Assembly: GCA_041660925.1 (NCBI GenBank)
Contig: JBAZVI010000004.1
Span: forward strand, 124,001 to 188,000
DNA from: Elusimicrobiota bacterium
GTDB lineage: Bacteria > Elusimicrobiota > Elusimicrobia > UBA1565
Length of the DNA: 64,000 nt
Direction: 5' to 3'
The translations under genes were made by a program, and so were the position numbers. Position 1 is the stretch's first letter. Each line of letters opens with the position of its first letter. Below the pieces are notes generated by a model. It was not told the DNA's origin. It saw nothing but the letters and a program-made list of their open reading frames with translations, and made no database searches. Below are positions 1 to 8,791 of this stretch, piece by piece.

Positions 1-1519
1 GCGGGGAGCGGTCGCCGTAGGGCTTGCTCGGGATGGCGGCCTGGATCTCCTGGTCGCTCAGGTCCTGGGGAGGGACGATGTGCAGCGTCGCCTCGGGGCG
101 CTGGGCGACGAGCTCGCTGTCGATGGAGGTGTGGTTGGGGATGAAGTCCGTCATCACCTTGAGGCCCGCGGCGTGCGCGCGCCGCACGAAGTCGCGCAGG
201 GCCGCGTCGCCGCCGAGCTCGGGCTTGACCCGGTAGCCCGTGAGCGCGTAAGGCGAGCCGCCGCCCGTGCCCCAGCGCCGGATCTTCCCGATCTCGAAGA
301 TGTCGAGCAGCCAGACGACGTCGCCGTGCGTCTCGGCGCGGATGCGGGCGAACTCCGCGTCGTCGATGGACTCGAAGAAGTTCTTCCCGGGCTTCAGGCG
401 GTTGTAAGCCCGGGCGAGGATCATGTAGATGCCCGCCGAGCGGCCCCAGGCGGCGCGGTCGAGGAGGTGCAGGTCGGCGCGCAGCTCCTTGAGCGCGCGG
501 GTGAGGACCTCGTTCAAGCGTCGGTTGGTCTCGGCGGGGGTGAGCCCGGCGCCGCGCAGGTCGGCGAGCTCGCGGCGCAGCGGCGCGGTCCAGGCCGCCG
601 GGGAGAGCAGGGCGTCGAGGTAGTTGAAATAGTTCTCGACCTGGCCGGCCGAGAAGCCCGCGCCGAAGGAGCGCTCGTTCTCGAGCTTGCTGTAGAAGAA
701 CCCTTCGAGCCCCGCGCCGCGCGCCTTCGCCACGGCGCCGTCGGGCTTGCGGAAGCCGAAGGGCTCGATCGTCCGGCCCTTCGGCGCGGTGCCGTCGCCG
801 AGGACCGCCTTGAGCTCCTTGAGCTTCGCGTACTCGTCGGCGGGGCGACTGTCCTGGCCGTCGCCGGAGAAGCCGAGGGCGTCGGCGAAGCGCGAGAGGA
901 GAGAGCGGCGCGGGGAATACGGGGCCACCGCAACGGCGGCGTCCGCTTCCCCGGAGGCGGAACGGCGGCCGTCGAAGAACCGGCGCAGCTCGCCGCCCTT
1001 CCCGACGCTCTCCGTGCCGGAGAGGCGCCGGCCGAACGAACGCAGGGTCGGGAGGACGCCCTCCTCAGCGCCGGAGCGCTCCGCGGACGCGGGGGGGACG
1101 GACGAGGGAGAGGACGGGACTCCGGGAACCTGGACGAACGCGACGGCGGCCGGAACCGTCCGTACCGCGGCACCCGCGGGCTGCGCGGTCGGAACCTGCG
1201 CGTTCGGCAGGACGAGCGCGGCCTGCGCGGCGGGAGTCGGCGCCGTCCGCACGGTCGGCGCGAGCGACGGCAGCGTTCCGAGCGCGAGCGGCAGGACGGG
1301 AGAGAGCGGGGCGTTCAGGCCGACGGCCGGCTGGACGGAGACCGCGACCCCCGCGGGCGTCGCGGCAGGGGACGCCGTCACCGGCGCCTGCGAGACCGTC
1401 TGGGCGCGCGCGCCGCAGACGAAGAAGCCCTGCAGGAGCAGGGCCGTGAAGGGGAAGAGAGAGCGCCGGGCCGGACGAGGCCGGACGGAAGGGATCTCCG
1501 CGCGCAGGTCGTTCTCCAT
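1..1519 (-). CDS. Secreted alpha-amylase-family (GH13) protein, 3' end beyond the window
   Basis: The frame is open from the ATG at 1519 to the window edge, giving the first 506 residues; the C-terminus is missing. Residues about 15-40 look like a signal peptide (basic PARR stretch, hydrophobic core, ARAQT cleavage region). A long Ala/Pro/Val-rich low-complexity segment follows to about residue 150, then a helical region, then the start of a GH13 (beta/alpha)8 barrel. The diagnostic motif is DFIPNHTS with Asp458 and His463, which is GH13 conserved region I. The catalytic nucleophile and acid/base lie in the part not seen, so substrate and reaction (amylase, trehalose synthase or glucanotransferase type) cannot be decided. 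GH13 enzymes act on alpha-glucans, and the leader suggests action outside the cytoplasm. No partner gene lies directly upstream. Confidence 0.8.
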   Translation of the reverse strand, partial: MENDLRAEIPSVRPRPARRSLFPFTALLLQGFFVCGARAQTVSQAPVTASPAATPAGVAVSVQPAVGLNAPLSPVLPLALGTLPSLAPTVRTAPTPAAQAALVLPNAQVPTAQPAGAAVRTVPAAVAFVQVPGVPSSPSSVPPASAERSGAEEGVLPTLRSFGRRLSGTESVGKGGELRRFFDGRRSASGEADAAVAVAPYSPRRSLLSRFADALGFSGDGQDSRPADEYAKLKELKAVLGDGTAPKGRTIEPFGFRKPDGAVAKARGAGLEGFFYSKLENERSFGAGFSAGQVENYFNYLDALLSPAAWTAPLRRELADLRGAGLTPAETNRRLNEVLTRALKELRADLHLLDRAAWGRSAGIYMILARAYNRLKPGKNFFESIDDAEFARIRAETHGDVVWLLDIFEIGKIRRWGTGGGSPYALTGYRVKPELGGDAALRDFVRRAHAAGLKVMTDFIPNHTSIDSELVAQRPEATLHIVPPQDLSDQEIQAAIPSKPYGDRSP

Positions 1520-1789
1520 CTCCCCCGGATTGTAGCCCCGCGGGGAGCGGGAAGCATGGGTCGTGAAGACCTATAGAGGTAGATATTAGTCCCATGCCGC
1601 TCTGGGACCTAAGGGCTGGTTCCTGCCGCTCGTCCTGCGCGAGCGCCCCTTCATGGGCACCGTCTGGTATGAGAACGGGAAAGCCGCGCGGCACTGGATA
1701 GAGGAATTATAACGCCAGCGATAAGGTCTTTCCTTTCCCCCCCTCGAGAGGGGGGCGACAGACTTATTGAACGGGATTCGGGGAGCGAC
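1520..1789. other. Intergenic stretch with two hairpin-forming palindromes
   Basis: This 270-base gap separates the GH13 gene from the end of the symporter gene. It holds an imperfect hairpin at 1589-1608 (GTCCCA / TGGGAC around an 8-base loop) and a C-run/G-run palindrome around a CTCGAG centre at 1737-1756. The first resembles a hairpin at 34709-34726, since both contain CCCATGCCGC. The second resembles the GC-rich palindromes found elsewhere in the window. No complete gene is supported here. Confidence 0.45.
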
Positions 1790-3325
1790 CTAGGCGTCGG
1801 AAGCGCCCTTCACTTCAGGCGGCAGGTCTCCGCCCCCGTCGAGCACGGGGGAGAGCAGCCGGGCGAGCCCCATCGTCCCGAGCGTCCCGATGATGATGAG
1901 CCAGCTCCAGCCGAGCGGCAGGATCTTCTTCTCGGAGAGGATGAGCAGGGTCAGGTTGATGCCCGACATGGTCAGCATCGCGACGATGTTGGCCCGGTTC
2001 GAGCGCTTGCGCGTGAGCAGGCCGAAGAGGAACACCCCGAGCAGCGAGCCGTAGGTCACCCCCCCGATCTTGAAGGCCAGCCAGAGCATCTTGTCGTAGG
2101 AGCTGAAGGCGTAGGCGATGAGGGCGAGGAGCAGCCCGAAGACGCCCACGCAGACCCGCGAGACGAAGAGGTAGTGGCGGTCGTCGGCGTCCCTGCGGAG
2201 CAGCGGCCGGTAGATGTCGGTGACGAAGGACGTGCTCAGGCTGGCCAGCGGGGAGTCGATGGAGGCCATGACGACCGCCGCGAGGAGGCCGCCCCGCAGG
2301 AACGCGGGCATCGCCTGCACCGCGAAGTGCGGGTAGACCTTGTCGAGCTCCTTGGGCAGGGCCTGCTCGGGGTGGACCTGGTAGAACGCGTAGAGCGCCG
2401 TGCCCACGGCGAGGTAGAGCGAGAGCACGCCGAAGGAGGCGAGGATGGTGTAGATCATCGTGCGCTGGCTGTCGCGCCGGGTCTCGACGGCGAGCAGGCG
2501 CTGCGTCATCTCCTGGTCGGTGCCGAAGGCCGCCATGGAGCCGAAGAAGCCGTTGAGGATCGCGATCCAGAGGATGTTGGGGTCCGAGAAGAACTTCACG
2601 AGGAAGCCCGCCTCGCTCGGAGAGGGCCCCCAGTGGAAGAAGTTCAGGCGCCCGCCGGCCTCCGCGACGGAGAGGACCGTCGGCAGGCCGCCCTGCACGG
2701 AGTGGCAGATGAAGACCAGCGTGGCGACCCCCGAGACGACGAAGACGAGCGCCTGGAAGACCCCGGTCCAGACCACCGAGAGCATGCCGCCGAAGCCGAT
2801 GTAGGCGATGCCGACGAGGGTGAAGCAGGCGAGCGAAGGGACGAGGTGCCAGCCGAGGAGGACGGAGACCGCCATCGACGCGGCCATCAACCGCACCCCC
2901 GAGCCGAAGAGGCGTGAGACGAAGAAGAACGCGGAGGCGGCGTACTGGGTGCCCGCGCCGAAGCGGTGGCGCAGGTATTCGTAGATCGTCGTGCACTCGT
3001 AGCGGTAGAAGGCCGGGATGAAGAGGAAGGCGATCGTCAGCCGCGCCGCGGTCGAGCCGAAGAAGAACTGCGCGTAGTTCCAGTTCTCGCGGAAGGAGGT
3101 CGCGGGGATGCCGATGATCGTCATCGCGCTGATCTCGGTGGCCACGAAGGAGAGCATCGCCGCCCACCAGGGGATGCGCCGCCCGCCGAGGAAGAAGTCG
3201 GAGGTGGTGCGGCTGCCGCGGCCGGTGCGCCAGCCGATGAAGCACATCACCCCGACGCAGAGCGCGACGAGCGCGTAGTCGGGCCAGGTCAGGACGGTCC
3301 CCGTCGGCAGATAACTCTCGTTCAT
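1790..3325 (-). CDS. Sodium:solute symporter (SSF family) permease
   Basis: A 511-residue polytopic membrane protein with about 13 hydrophobic segments. The N-terminal TSDFFLGGRRIPWW motif, the SFVATEISAMT segment in the next helix and the FGTDQEMTQR segment are typical of the SSF (SLC5-like) superfamily, which couples solute uptake to a sodium gradient. Length fits the family, and the C-terminus ends in a short hydrophilic tail. The start is the ATG overlapping the stop of the upstream GH3 gene (ATGA), so the two are probably translationally coupled. That pairing suggests the solute is a sugar or amino sugar released by the glycosidase, or a cell-wall fragment. The substrate is inferred from context only, because SSF specificity cannot be read from these motifs. 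Confidence 0.88.
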   Translation of the reverse strand: MNESYLPTGTVLTWPDYALVALCVGVMCFIGWRTGRGSRTTSDFFLGGRRIPWWAAMLSFVATEISAMTIIGIPATSFRENWNYAQFFFGSTAARLTIAFLFIPAFYRYECTTIYEYLRHRFGAGTQYAASAFFFVSRLFGSGVRLMAASMAVSVLLGWHLVPSLACFTLVGIAYIGFGGMLSVVWTGVFQALVFVVSGVATLVFICHSVQGGLPTVLSVAEAGGRLNFFHWGPSPSEAGFLVKFFSDPNILWIAILNGFFGSMAAFGTDQEMTQRLLAVETRRDSQRTMIYTILASFGVLSLYLAVGTALYAFYQVHPEQALPKELDKVYPHFAVQAMPAFLRGGLLAAVVMASIDSPLASLSTSFVTDIYRPLLRRDADDRHYLFVSRVCVGVFGLLLALIAYAFSSYDKMLWLAFKIGGVTYGSLLGVFLFGLLTRKRSNRANIVAMLTMSGINLTLLILSEKKILPLGWSWLIIIGTLGTMGLARLLSPVLDGGGDLPPEVKGASDA

Positions 3326-4773
3326 GGTCGTCTCCCGAGACGGTTCAAGCGGACCGGCATCCTCCCGGGGGCGGGAGCGCGGCCGGCGAGGACGCGCGCG
3401 GCGGCGCGCTGCGCGGCCTCGATGCCGGTGAAGGCGCAGAGGCCGACGCTCCAGCGCGGGAGCTCGTCGAAGACGAAGGGGCTGCCGAAGCTCAGCAGGA
3501 CCGCGCCCCGCTCCCGCGCGAGCGCACCGCGCAGGCGCGCGAGCGCGCGTCCCTCGAGGCGGATGCGCCCGCTGTAGGCGCGCGGCCGCAGGAAGACCGC
3601 CGCGGCGAGCGGCTCGGGGCCGGGGCCGCGGAAGGGACGCGCGCGTACGCCGAGGCGGCGGAGCTCGTCGAGGAAGAAGCGGCCCCGGGCGGGACCCTCC
3701 TCGGCCTCGAGGTAGCGCAGCGCGCGCGGGGCCGGGGCCCTCGGGCCGAGACGGACCATCGCGGCGCGGGCGATGCGCTCGGCGGCGCGGCGGTGCGCCG
3801 GGCAGCCGACGACGCGGCGCCAGTCGGCGGGCCGGCGCGCCGGGACGCGGGCGGCGAAGGACTCCAGGCGCGCGAGCGCGCGGTCCGCGGCGGCCCGCAG
3901 CCTCGGGTCGGACTCGACGAGCCGCGGCAGGGAGCGGGCGAGCGCGCGCGGGTCCTTCGGGACGAGGAGGACGTGGGCGCCGGCGAGCAGCGCGAGCCGG
4001 GCCGCCTCGGTCTCGTCGAAGCGCCGCGAGATCGCCCGCATGTCGAGGGCGTCGGTGACGACGAGCCCGCGGAAGCCGAGCCGGCGGAGGACCCCGTTGG
4101 CGCGAGGAGAGAGCGAGGCGGGCAGGCCCGCGTCGAGCCCGCGGACCCGCAGATGGGCGAGCATCACGGCGTCCGCGCGCGGGCCGAGCCGCGCGTACGG
4201 GGCGAGGTCGCGCCGCAGGGCCGCCGGTCCGGCGGGCACGAGCGGGAGCTCGAGATGCGAGTCGCCGACGGTGCGTCCGTGCCCGGGGAAGTGCTTGAGG
4301 CAGCCGAGCGCGCCGCCCTCGCGCAGGCCCTCGAGATAGGCGGAGGCGAGCCGGGAGACCTCGACGGGGTCCTCGCCGAAGGAGCGGACGTTGACGATGG
4401 GGTTGGCGGGCTCCACGCAGAGGTCCACGTCCGGAGCGAGCACCCAGGCCACGCCGAGCGCGCGGGCCTCGAGCGCCGTGACCCGGCCCTTGAGCCGCGA
4501 GAGCGCCGCGTCGCCCGAGGCGCCGAGCGCCATGTTCGGGGGCAGAGCGGTCGCCCCCCGGACGTGGGAGGCCGCTCCGTCCTCGTAGTCGGCGCAGAAG
4601 AGCAGGCCCCCGCCCGAGCGCGCCTGCAGGCGGCGCGTGAGCGCGGCGACCTCGGAGGCCTTCCCGCCGTAGAGGCAGAAGCCGCCGACCCCGGCCTCGA
4701 CGAGGCGTTCGGCCTCGGCGGGGTCCTGTTCCCCGACCTGGAAGCCCGGGAAGATGACGCGGTTGACGCGCAT
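3322..4773 (-). CDS. Glycoside hydrolase family 3, NagZ-like beta-N-acetylhexosaminidase
   Basis: A 483-residue protein without a clear signal peptide. The N-terminal barrel (about 1-330) carries the GH3 NagZ signature KHFPGHG (His161, His165) followed by D171-S-H173, the Asp/His pair used as acid/base in NagZ enzymes. VVTDALDM supplies the predicted nucleophile Asp241. A further 150 residues form a C-terminal domain, as in two-domain Gram-positive-type NagZ rather than the short E. coli type. NagZ removes GlcNAc from muropeptides. That role fits anmK and murQ elsewhere in the window, although a broader beta-glycosidase activity is possible. It begins the two-gene operon with the SSF symporter. 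The gene is divergent from the secreted protein at 4846, with only 72 bases between the two start codons. Confidence 0.82.
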   Translation of the reverse strand: MRVNRVIFPGFQVGEQDPAEAERLVEAGVGGFCLYGGKASEVAALTRRLQARSGGGLLFCADYEDGAASHVRGATALPPNMALGASGDAALSRLKGRVTALEARALGVAWVLAPDVDLCVEPANPIVNVRSFGEDPVEVSRLASAYLEGLREGGALGCLKHFPGHGRTVGDSHLELPLVPAGPAALRRDLAPYARLGPRADAVMLAHLRVRGLDAGLPASLSPRANGVLRRLGFRGLVVTDALDMRAISRRFDETEAARLALLAGAHVLLVPKDPRALARSLPRLVESDPRLRAAADRALARLESFAARVPARRPADWRRVVGCPAHRRAAERIARAAMVRLGPRAPAPRALRYLEAEEGPARGRFFLDELRRLGVRARPFRGPGPEPLAAAVFLRPRAYSGRIRLEGRALARLRGALARERGAVLLSFGSPFVFDELPRWSVGLCAFTGIEAAQRAAARVLAGRAPAPGRMPVRLNRLGRRP

Positions 4774-4832
4774 GAGAGTCTGAGGATAGCAATCCCGGAA
4801 AGTGTAATGAAGGTGAAATATTTTTAATTCAC

Positions 4833-4838
4833 TATAAT
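4833..4838 (+). promoter_or_regulatory. TATAAT -10 box seven bases before a start codon
   Basis: A perfect TATAAT lies in an AT-rich patch between two divergent genes. Only seven bases separate it from the ATG at 4846, so transcription would be expected to begin at or next to the A of the start codon, giving a leaderless mRNA. No Shine-Dalgarno sequence is present and no good -35 box is visible. Confidence 0.6.
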
Positions 4839-4845
4839 AGAGCCG

Positions 4846-6831
4846 ATGTTCCACGCCCTCCCTTTCGCGCTCCTCCTTCTCGCCGCGCCCCTTCGGGCGC
4901 AGACCACTCCGATCGCGGCCCTGCGGTCCTTCGAGCCGGCCGAAGACCCGCCCTACGACCTTTCCACGCACCCCCTCGAGACGCGGGACGCCCTGCTCCT
5001 GACGCAGAGCGGCTACCGCTTCGAGAAGGACCGCGTGTTCGCCGCCTCTTCCACGGTCCCGATCGGCCGAGAGGACCTCTCCTTCGTGCTCGAGGACCTT
5101 CGCAGCCGGCGCCGCCTGCAGGCCCTGCTCCAGATCGACATGATCTTCACGCGCAACGGCTTCCAGAACGACCTTCCGCAGGAGGACCGCGAGGCCCTGC
5201 GCGTCATCGCGAAGATGTACTGGGGGATCCTCCCCAATCCGACGCGCAAGGACCTCAAGCCCTACTTCTCCGTGCAGGAACTCGAGGCGATGAACATCGA
5301 GATGCCGGTGGGCCCCGCGCCGGTCCCGCGCGCGCCGAGGACGTACGAGGCCGAGGACTCCACCGCCGCGGCGAAGGCCCCCGCGGCCGCTCCGCTCCGG
5401 GTCACGAAGAGGTCGGGGCCGCCCCTCCTCCTTCCCGAGGAGCCCGCTCCCTCGGCGACGATGAGCTCCCTCCCTTTCCCCGCCGCGTTCGCGCCTCCGG
5501 CCGTCGCGAAGGTCCCCGCCCCGGCGGCTCCGAGCGCGGCCGCGAAGCCCGCACCCGTCGAAGAGAAGCCGCTCCCCGCTCCCTGGGCATCGGAAGAGAA
5601 GCCGCTGCCCGCTCCCTGGGCGAAGGCGCCGGTCACGGCCCCCCTCCCGACCCCTGCCGCCGTCGCCGCCGCGCCCGCGCCCGTCCAGGCGACGCTCCCG
5701 ATTCCCGCGCCTGCCCCCGTCGTCGCCGCAGCTCCCCCCGCGCCCATCCCGACGCCGGTCCCGGTCCCCGCGCCTCAGCCCGTCGCCGCCGCGGCTCCCC
5801 CCGCGCCCATCCCGACGCCGGTCCCGGTCCCCGCACCTCAGCCCGTCGTCGCCGCGGCTCCCCCCGCGACGCCCGTCCCGGCCCCTCACCCCGTCGCCGC
5901 CGCGGCCGCCGAGGCCGTCCCCGTCTATCGCGAAGCGTCCTCGTTCTCCCCCGAGGAGTTCAAGCGCTTCCTCGCCGGCGCGCCGTACTCGCGCGAGGTG
6001 AAGGGCCTCCTCGAGCTCCTCGCCGAGAACGCCAAGGAGCCGGAACGCCGCATCGCGCTCGGCATCGTCAAGGACCTCATCCCCTCGATCGCGCTGGACT
6101 CCGTGCAGGCGGGCGCCCGGGAGCGCTCCATCCTCTTCGAGCGCGACAAGGACCTGCTCCGCCCCGGGCACGGCCGCATCGCGCTCAGCGACGGCCCCGT
6201 CCTTCTGCGCTGGAAGAAGCTCTTCAACAAGCGCAGCGTCCTCCTCCCGGACGCCGTCGGCTGGTACGCGGAGCGCGGCCTGCGCCGCCCCCCCCTCGAG
6301 GCCTTCGGACGCGAGAACGGGGCGGAGCGCGAGGTCGAGGACGAGGAAGGCCGGCTGCGCGCCTACCGCGACGGCTCCTGGCGCCTCGTCTTCTCGAAGG
6401 AGCAGCTCGCCGGAGAGCTCCTCGCCTCCCTGATGGACGCCGACGCGCTCCTGCGCGGCTGGCCCGAGGGGCCCCATGTCCGGCTCCGCTCCGCTTCGGC
6501 CCGCTGGCGCTTCTGGCAGACCCTGACGCGCGTGCAGGGGCGCACGCCCGCCCTCGACCGCGAGAGCGCCCTCGCTTTCGCCGAGTGGATCGCCCGCCCC
6601 GAGGACTCGGCGGACCTCTTCTTCCTCTCCGGCGCCCCCGACGAGCGAGCCGCCGTCGAACTCCTGGAGGCCTCGGGCCTCATCGAGTCCGCGCGCGCCG
6701 AGCAGGCGCGCGCGAAGATCCCCGCCCCGGCGAAGACGGAGCCCGGGATCCGCGAGCTCGTCATCAACGACCCGGCCGCGCGCGAGGCCTGGCTGGACAC
6801 CGAGCGGCTCGCGCGTGAGGAGCTGAAGTAA
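4846..6831 (+). CDS. Secreted protein with Pro/Ala-rich repeat linker, function unknown
   Basis: A 661-residue protein I do not recognise. It starts with a signal peptide (hydrophobic core within residues 4-17, cleavage near LRAQT). Residues about 20-150 form a first folded segment with alternating charged and hydrophobic runs. Residues about 160-365 are a long linker of Ala, Pro and Val with KPLPAPWA motifs and a 21-residue unit repeated twice. Residues 370-661 form a second, mostly helical segment rich in Glu, Arg and Leu. The layout (leader, domain, disordered Pro-rich spacer, domain) suggests an envelope protein spanning the periplasm or a surface layer. The stop codon overlaps the start of the next gene by one base, so both are probably made together. 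The start is supported by the adjacent -10 box. Confidence 0.7.
   Translation: MFHALPFALLLLAAPLRAQTTPIAALRSFEPAEDPPYDLSTHPLETRDALLLTQSGYRFEKDRVFAASSTVPIGREDLSFVLEDLRSRRRLQALLQIDMIFTRNGFQNDLPQEDREALRVIAKMYWGILPNPTRKDLKPYFSVQELEAMNIEMPVGPAPVPRAPRTYEAEDSTAAAKAPAAAPLRVTKRSGPPLLLPEEPAPSATMSSLPFPAAFAPPAVAKVPAPAAPSAAAKPAPVEEKPLPAPWASEEKPLPAPWAKAPVTAPLPTPAAVAAAPAPVQATLPIPAPAPVVAAAPPAPIPTPVPVPAPQPVAAAAPPAPIPTPVPVPAPQPVVAAAPPATPVPAPHPVAAAAAEAVPVYREASSFSPEEFKRFLAGAPYSREVKGLLELLAENAKEPERRIALGIVKDLIPSIALDSVQAGARERSILFERDKDLLRPGHGRIALSDGPVLLRWKKLFNKRSVLLPDAVGWYAERGLRRPPLEAFGRENGAEREVEDEEGRLRAYRDGSWRLVFSKEQLAGELLASLMDADALLRGWPEGPHVRLRSASARWRFWQTLTRVQGRTPALDRESALAFAEWIARPEDSADLFFLSGAPDERAAVELLEASGLIESARAEQARAKIPAPAKTEPGIRELVINDPAAREAWLDTERLAREELK
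5731..5860 (+). repeat. 63-bp in-frame tandem repeat coding a Pro-rich linker
   Basis: Two nearly identical 63-base units begin at 5731 and 5794, and a partial third begins at 5857. They encode a 21-residue Ala/Pro/Val/Thr unit. The period is a multiple of three, so copy-number changes would keep the frame open. Confidence 0.85.
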
Positions 6832-7382
6832 TGAGAATCATGCTCGCCGTCCTCCTGCTCTGCTCCGCCGCCCGCGCCTTCGCGGTCGAGGAAGGCTTCC
6901 TCTCCTACATGCCCCCCAGCGGGAGCTTCGCCTGCGACCTGCCCGCCTCCGGCTGGTCGGCGCTCGAGGAGCGCTCGGTGCGCGGGATCTCCGTGCGCCT
7001 CATAGGCCCCGCGGGCGCCCGATTGCGCCCGGCCTACCAGGTGCACTTCGTGCAGAAGGACACCCCCGGCTATATCCCCATCATGGACGCGCTCAAGCGC
7101 GAGCGCGCCTGCGAGGCGCCCTGCACGCGCGAGTCCATGCCCATGCAGGCCTGGCGCATCTCCGAGCGCGCGGCGAAGGTCTTCGAGATCCGCGAGCGCC
7201 GGCGCATGCCCCAGGAGGGCCTGCCCTCGGAGCCCGTGATGCTCCACCACTTCTACGCCTTCCTCCCCGCCGGCGACGACTACTTCGTCGTGAAGCTCAC
7301 CGTCGACGAGGAGCAGTACAACGACTGGCGCCTCGAGTTCCACCGCTTCCTGAAGACCTTCCGCATCATCGGCCACCGCTGA
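6831..7382 (+). CDS. Small exported protein, function unknown
   Basis: A 183-residue protein with a signal peptide (hydrophobic residues 3-13, cleavage near ARAFA). The mature part has aromatic and basic beta-strand-like segments (YMPPSGSFACDLP, a histidine-rich MLHHFYAF run, YFVVKLTV) that resemble small exported proteins with PsbP/Mog1-like folds. That likeness is a weak impression, not an identification. Four cysteines are present in the mature chain, including an EACEAPC-like cluster, which might form disulfides. The ATG overlaps the last base of the preceding stop (TAATG), so it is probably co-translated with the Pro-rich exported protein and may share its job. Confidence 0.65.
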   Translation: MRIMLAVLLLCSAARAFAVEEGFLSYMPPSGSFACDLPASGWSALEERSVRGISVRLIGPAGARLRPAYQVHFVQKDTPGYIPIMDALKRERACEAPCTRESMPMQAWRISERAAKVFEIRERRRMPQEGLPSEPVMLHHFYAFLPAGDDYFVVKLTVDEEQYNDWRLEFHRFLKTFRIIGHR

Positions 7383-7413
7383 CGTCTGGATTGCCCCCTC
7401 CTTTTATGTTTCC

Positions 7414-7431
7414 ATCCTCCATCCGGAGGAT
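7414..7431 (+). promoter_or_regulatory. Hairpin that sequesters a ribosome-binding site
   Basis: ATCCTCC (7414-7420) can pair perfectly with GGAGGAT (7425-7431) across a four-base loop. The GGAGGA is the Shine-Dalgarno sequence for the ATG at 7435. A seven-base stem on the ribosome-binding site would be expected to damp translation of the outer-membrane protein gene. Confidence 0.55.
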
Positions 7432-7434
7432 CAC

Positions 7435-8790
7435 ATGAACATCGCCCGCCGCCCTTCCCTTTACGGAATCCTGCTCGGCGCCGTCCTCTTCGCCGGAGCC
7501 GCCCGCGCCGAGGGCCTCGCCGCCGCCCCCATCGGGGAGCCGCTCCCTTCGATCCCCTCCGATTCCAAGGACCTTCCCTGGACCTTCAAGCTCGGAGGAG
7601 ACATCGGCGCCGCGAGCATCACCGACCCGGACACCGGCAAGACCAAGCTCTACAACACGATCGCCCTGCAGCCCGAGGTCGGCGTCTGGAAGCTCGGGAT
7701 CGGCCTCGACCTCTACGCCTACTTCGACTCCAACGGGAACGCGCGCCGGCAGGACTGGAACAAGGCCAGCGACCTCGTCTCGAAGATCTGGTACGCGCGC
7801 TGGGGCCAGAAGGGCGACCCCCTCTACGCGCGCGTCGGAGGCCTCTCCAACGTCACGCTGGGACACGGCCTCATCATGGGCGGCTACTCCAACCGCCTCC
7901 TCTACCCGGACGTCCGCAAGACCGGCGCCCAGTTCGACGTCGACCTCGGCTGGGCCGGCGCCGAGTCCATGGTCTCCGACGTCCAGCGCGCCACTCTCAT
8001 GGGCGGACGCGTCTACGTGCGCCCGCTGCACGGCACGGAGCTCCCGCTCTTCAAGGACCTCGCCTTCGGCCTCACCGGCGTCACCGACCGCAACCCCGAC
8101 GCGAACAAGGGCACCCGCGACGACCAGGTCGCGGTCTACGGGGCGGACGCGGACCTCCCGCTCTTCCAGAACGAGGTCTTCTCGGCCAAGGCCTACGGCG
8201 ACGCCGCGATCATGCGCCTGGGCAAGGTCTACACCGCCGCCGGCAGCAAGGACAACGGGAAGGGCTTCGCGGCCGGCGTCGGCGGCAAGCTCTTCTTCCT
8301 CGACTACCGCGGCGAGATGCGCTCGGTGGACAACAACTTCATGCCGAACTACTTCGACGGCTACTACGAGGTGGACCGCTCGACCTCGGGCACTTACAAG
8401 GCGGCGCGCATCCCCGGGACCTCTCAGCCCCGCCGCGCGGGCCCGCTGGCCGAGCTCTACGCGAACATCCTCAACAAGGTCCGGATCGGCGGCTCCTACG
8501 AGAGTCTCAACAACGACCCGCTGGGAATCTACCCGCGCGTGAAGGCCGAACTGCGCACCGACCCCTCGCTGCTGCTCGGGAAGTTCTCGCTCGCGGCCCT
8601 CTACGAGCGGCGCGGCGTCGACAAGTTCCGGGACCTCGGGATGACCCGCAACCCGAACACCCTCATGAGCGCCGAGCTCAACTACATGGTCAACGAGAAG
8701 ATGCGTCTGACCGCCGTCTTCAAGGAGACCTTCGACACGACGGGGCTCCCGGTGCGCACGACCCAGATCCGCTCCGACGTCCGCTTCTAG
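7435..8790 (+). CDS. Predicted outer-membrane beta-barrel protein
   Basis: A 451-residue protein with a signal peptide (basic NIARRP, hydrophobic core, cleavage near ARAEG). The mature chain is made of alternating hydrophobic/polar strands rich in Gly, Tyr, Asp and Asn with short turns, as in porin-like barrels. It ends in a strand with a C-terminal phenylalanine (DVRF), the usual signal for outer-membrane assembly by BamA. No enzyme motif is seen. It may be a porin or structural barrel, and the substrate is unknown. The ribosome-binding site lies inside a hairpin. The GH1 gene starts two bases after its stop, so the two may be co-expressed, consistent with sugar uptake. Confidence 0.75.
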   Translation: MNIARRPSLYGILLGAVLFAGAARAEGLAAAPIGEPLPSIPSDSKDLPWTFKLGGDIGAASITDPDTGKTKLYNTIALQPEVGVWKLGIGLDLYAYFDSNGNARRQDWNKASDLVSKIWYARWGQKGDPLYARVGGLSNVTLGHGLIMGGYSNRLLYPDVRKTGAQFDVDLGWAGAESMVSDVQRATLMGGRVYVRPLHGTELPLFKDLAFGLTGVTDRNPDANKGTRDDQVAVYGADADLPLFQNEVFSAKAYGDAAIMRLGKVYTAAGSKDNGKGFAAGVGGKLFFLDYRGEMRSVDNNFMPNYFDGYYEVDRSTSGTYKAARIPGTSQPRRAGPLAELYANILNKVRIGGSYESLNNDPLGIYPRVKAELRTDPSLLLGKFSLAALYERRGVDKFRDLGMTRNPNTLMSAELNYMVNEKMRLTAVFKETFDTTGLPVRTTQIRSDVRF

Positions 8791-8791
8791 G

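Noticed and set aside
1617..1712. Short plus-strand frame with WFLPLVLRERPFMGTVWYENG-like residues ending in TAA
   Set aside because: It looks protein-like but has a stop just upstream, no ribosome site, and at most a 19-residue ATG-initiated product; it may be a gene remnant.
4774..6477. Long minus-strand frame upstream of the GH3 gene, crossing the Pro-rich exported protein
   Set aside because: It is low-complexity Gly/Arg-rich antisense sequence; the plus-strand gene has a signal peptide and a -10 box.
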